A stretch of DNA of 64,000 nucleotides, taken from assembly GCF_013403985.1 (NCBI RefSeq), contig NZ_JABFDF010000001.1, forward strand, positions 1,054,001 to 1,118,000, written 5' to 3'. This DNA comes from Winogradskyella ludwigii. GTDB taxonomy: Bacteria > Bacteroidota > Bacteroidia > Flavobacteriales > Flavobacteriaceae. The notes beneath the pieces were generated by a model, which did not search any database, was not told the DNA's origin, and saw nothing but the letters and a program-made list of their open reading frames with translations. Of the stretch, positions 63,031-64,000 are shown in pieces (the stretch's first letter is position 1; every line of letters begins with the position of its first letter). The position numbers were made by a program, and so were the translations under genes.

Positions 63031-63821
63031 TATTTTTTCAATACAAAAGAATTCCCATCAAATTCGCCATAGGTATAATACTGAATCCAATCTCCTAGAT
63101 TAATATATCTTGATTTTTCGTTCAATTGAATTTCTAATGGCAAATGTCTATGTCCAAACACAAAGTAATCTCTATGTTTTTCTTCAAGTTTACGTTTAGC
63201 ATAAATGGCTAACCATTCGTTGTCTTCACCTAAAAATTTAGCGTCGTCATCGCCAGAAATCATTTTATTTTTTACAGACATGTATTGCCCAATTCTGAGT
63301 CCAATATCTGGATGCATCCATTTAAATAGCCATTTAAAAAACGGATTGGTAAATACCTTTTTCATGCGTTTATAACCTTTGTCTTTTGGGCCTAAGCCGT
63401 CACCATGACCAATAAAAATTGTTTGGTCGCTGAGCGCAGTAGACGTACCAGAACCAAATGTAAATTCTTGTGGTTTATGAAAAACAGTAATACCTAATTC
63501 GGTTTTAAAATAATCGGTCATCCATAAATCATGATTGCCTACAAAGAAGTAAATTGGGATTCCTGAATCTGAAATTTCAGCTAGTTTTCCTAATGTTCTT
63601 GTAAATCCTTTTGGGACAACAGTTTTATACTCGAACCAAAAATCGAATAAATCACCTAATAGAAAAATTGCTGCTGCATCCTCTTTTATTTCATCTAACC
63701 AAGCCACGAATTTTTTTTCGCGAGGTCGAGACATTTCAGGTGTTGGTGCACCTAAATGATTGTCTGATGAGAAGTAGACTTTTTTTCCTTTGGCAAGTAT
63801 AATGTGGTTGGGTTTATTCAT
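63027..63821 (-). CDS. lpxH: UDP-2,3-diacylglucosamine diphosphatase
   Basis: 264-aa metallophosphoesterase of lipid A synthesis, cleaving UDP-2,3-diacylglucosamine to lipid X and UMP. Metal-binding motifs in order: YFSSDNHLGAPT, LLGDLFDFWFE, VGNHDLWM, IGHGDGLGPKDKGYK and FGHRHLPLEI. The start at 63821 overlaps the last 8 bp of the queD gene, suggesting translational coupling; an in-frame ATG at 63845 lies inside queD and is rejected. LpxH is favoured over LpxI by the family motifs. Confidence 0.92.
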   Translation of the reverse strand: MNKPNHIILAKGKKVYFSSDNHLGAPTPEMSRPREKKFVAWLDEIKEDAAAIFLLGDLFDFWFEYKTVVPKGFTRTLGKLAEISDSGIPIYFFVGNHDLWMTDYFKTELGITVFHKPQEFTFGSGTSTALSDQTIFIGHGDGLGPKDKGYKRMKKVFTNPFFKWLFKWMHPDIGLRIGQYMSVKNKMISGDDDAKFLGEDNEWLAIYAKRKLEEKHRDYFVFGHRHLPLEIQLNEKSRYINLGDWIQYYTYGEFDGNSFVLKKY

Positions 63822-64000
63822 TATCTGAAGCATACCACTCAGCAAAACTAGACGTAGTTTCTGAAAGTCTTAAAGAATGTAAGGCTATATTTTCTGGTAA
63901 GCGTTGTTTAATTTTATCAGCAAAATCAATGACCATCATCTCGCTTGTTGGTTGGTAATCTACTAACAAAACGTTGTGATCTCTAGCTTGTAATTCTTTA
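63814..64000 (-). CDS. queD: 6-carboxytetrahydropterin synthase, C-terminal part only
   Basis: The last 61 residues of a gene that continues past the window edge. The visible part has DHNVLLVDYQPTSEMMVIDF (metal/substrate-binding His, and the conserved PTSE) and ends in LRLSETTSSFAEWYASDNE, which carries the family's catalytic Glu and typical tail. QueD makes 6-carboxytetrahydropterin for queuosine synthesis; folate-type 6-pyruvoyl-tetrahydropterin synthase relatives look similar. It overlaps lpxH by 8 bp on the same strand. Confidence 0.85.
   Translation of the reverse strand, partial: KELQARDHNVLLVDYQPTSEMMVIDFADKIKQRLPENIALHSLRLSETTSSFAEWYASDNE

Noticed and set aside
1..64000. tRNA, rRNA, CRISPR, prophage, transposon or IS sequences
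   Set aside because: I scanned by eye for T-loop motifs, regularly spaced repeats and transposase or integrase motifs and found none. A covariance-model search would be needed to exclude weak cases.

Overview
This is a 64 kb piece of chromosome from a Bacteroidota member, almost certainly a marine-type Flavobacteriaceae. The DNA is AT-rich. Genes mostly lack Shine-Dalgarno sequences, and several have the Bacteroidota promoter core TAnnTTTG upstream. Secreted proteins carry type A or type B (gliding-motility/CHU_C) C-terminal sorting domains for the type IX secretion system (T9SS). Lineage-typical families also occur: PorP/SprF, DUF2480, DUF3078, IPExxxVDY, and a long PurF-like protein. No rRNA, tRNA, CRISPR array, phage, plasmid gene or insertion sequence was seen. 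Genes are tightly packed and convergent pairs are usually separated by perfect bidirectional terminator hairpins.

Layout. 0-6 kb: the end of a suf iron-sulfur operon (sufD, truncated by the window edge, sufS, a META lipoprotein, sufE, a DUF59 protein, DUF2480), then a DUF3078 outer-membrane protein. 6-10.5 kb: class A penicillin-binding protein, HflX GTPase and a nuclease-family protein. 10.7-18.7 kb: a T9SS cargo module (1709-aa type B cargo, PorP/SprF, OmpA-like protein). 18.8-20.4 kb: CYTH protein and DNA polymerase IV. 20.7-26.1 kb: two glycosyltransferase genes, the second fused to a phosphodiester glycosidase (NAGPA-like) domain. 26.2-30.6 kb: minus-strand acpP-fabF-rnc-IPExxxVDY-pyk cluster. 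30.7-32 kb: purN and RNase HI. 32-34.7 kb: two divergent secreted-protein genes with a mirrored, nearly identical promoter/leader. 34.9-37.8 kb: PfkB kinase and PurF-like protein. 37.9-38.3 kb: two tandem copies of a promoter-RNA-terminator unit that look like small RNA genes. 38.3-49.1 kb, all minus strand: lone ABC ATPase, VCBS/UnbV T9SS protein with a diheme cytochrome lipoprotein, prolyl oligopeptidase, asd, mscL, alr, tdk. 49.2-53.3 kb: a hypothetical gene and an orphan 1131-aa type B T9SS adhesin-like protein. 53.5-64 kb: housekeeping and stress genes (rsmI, HopJ-like, FAD oxidoreductase, uracil-DNA glycosylase, CMD, OsmC, recJ, OmpA, MFS, lpxH, queD fragment).

How the parts work together. 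Most of the window is core metabolism and cell-envelope work: Fe-S assembly, peptidoglycan and lipid A synthesis, fatty-acid elongation, purine synthesis and the aspartate pathway. Superimposed on this is a surface/secretion layer, with four proteins carrying T9SS sorting domains, a PorP/SprF-OmpA pair that probably serves one of them, and lipoproteins. The three most notable items are the tandem small-RNA units at 37.91-38.23 kb, the glycosyltransferase plus glycosyltransferase-NAGPA fusion pair at 20.7-26.1 kb, and the mirrored promoter/leader at 33.66-33.94 kb. All functional calls come from reading motifs by eye; no database search was run.
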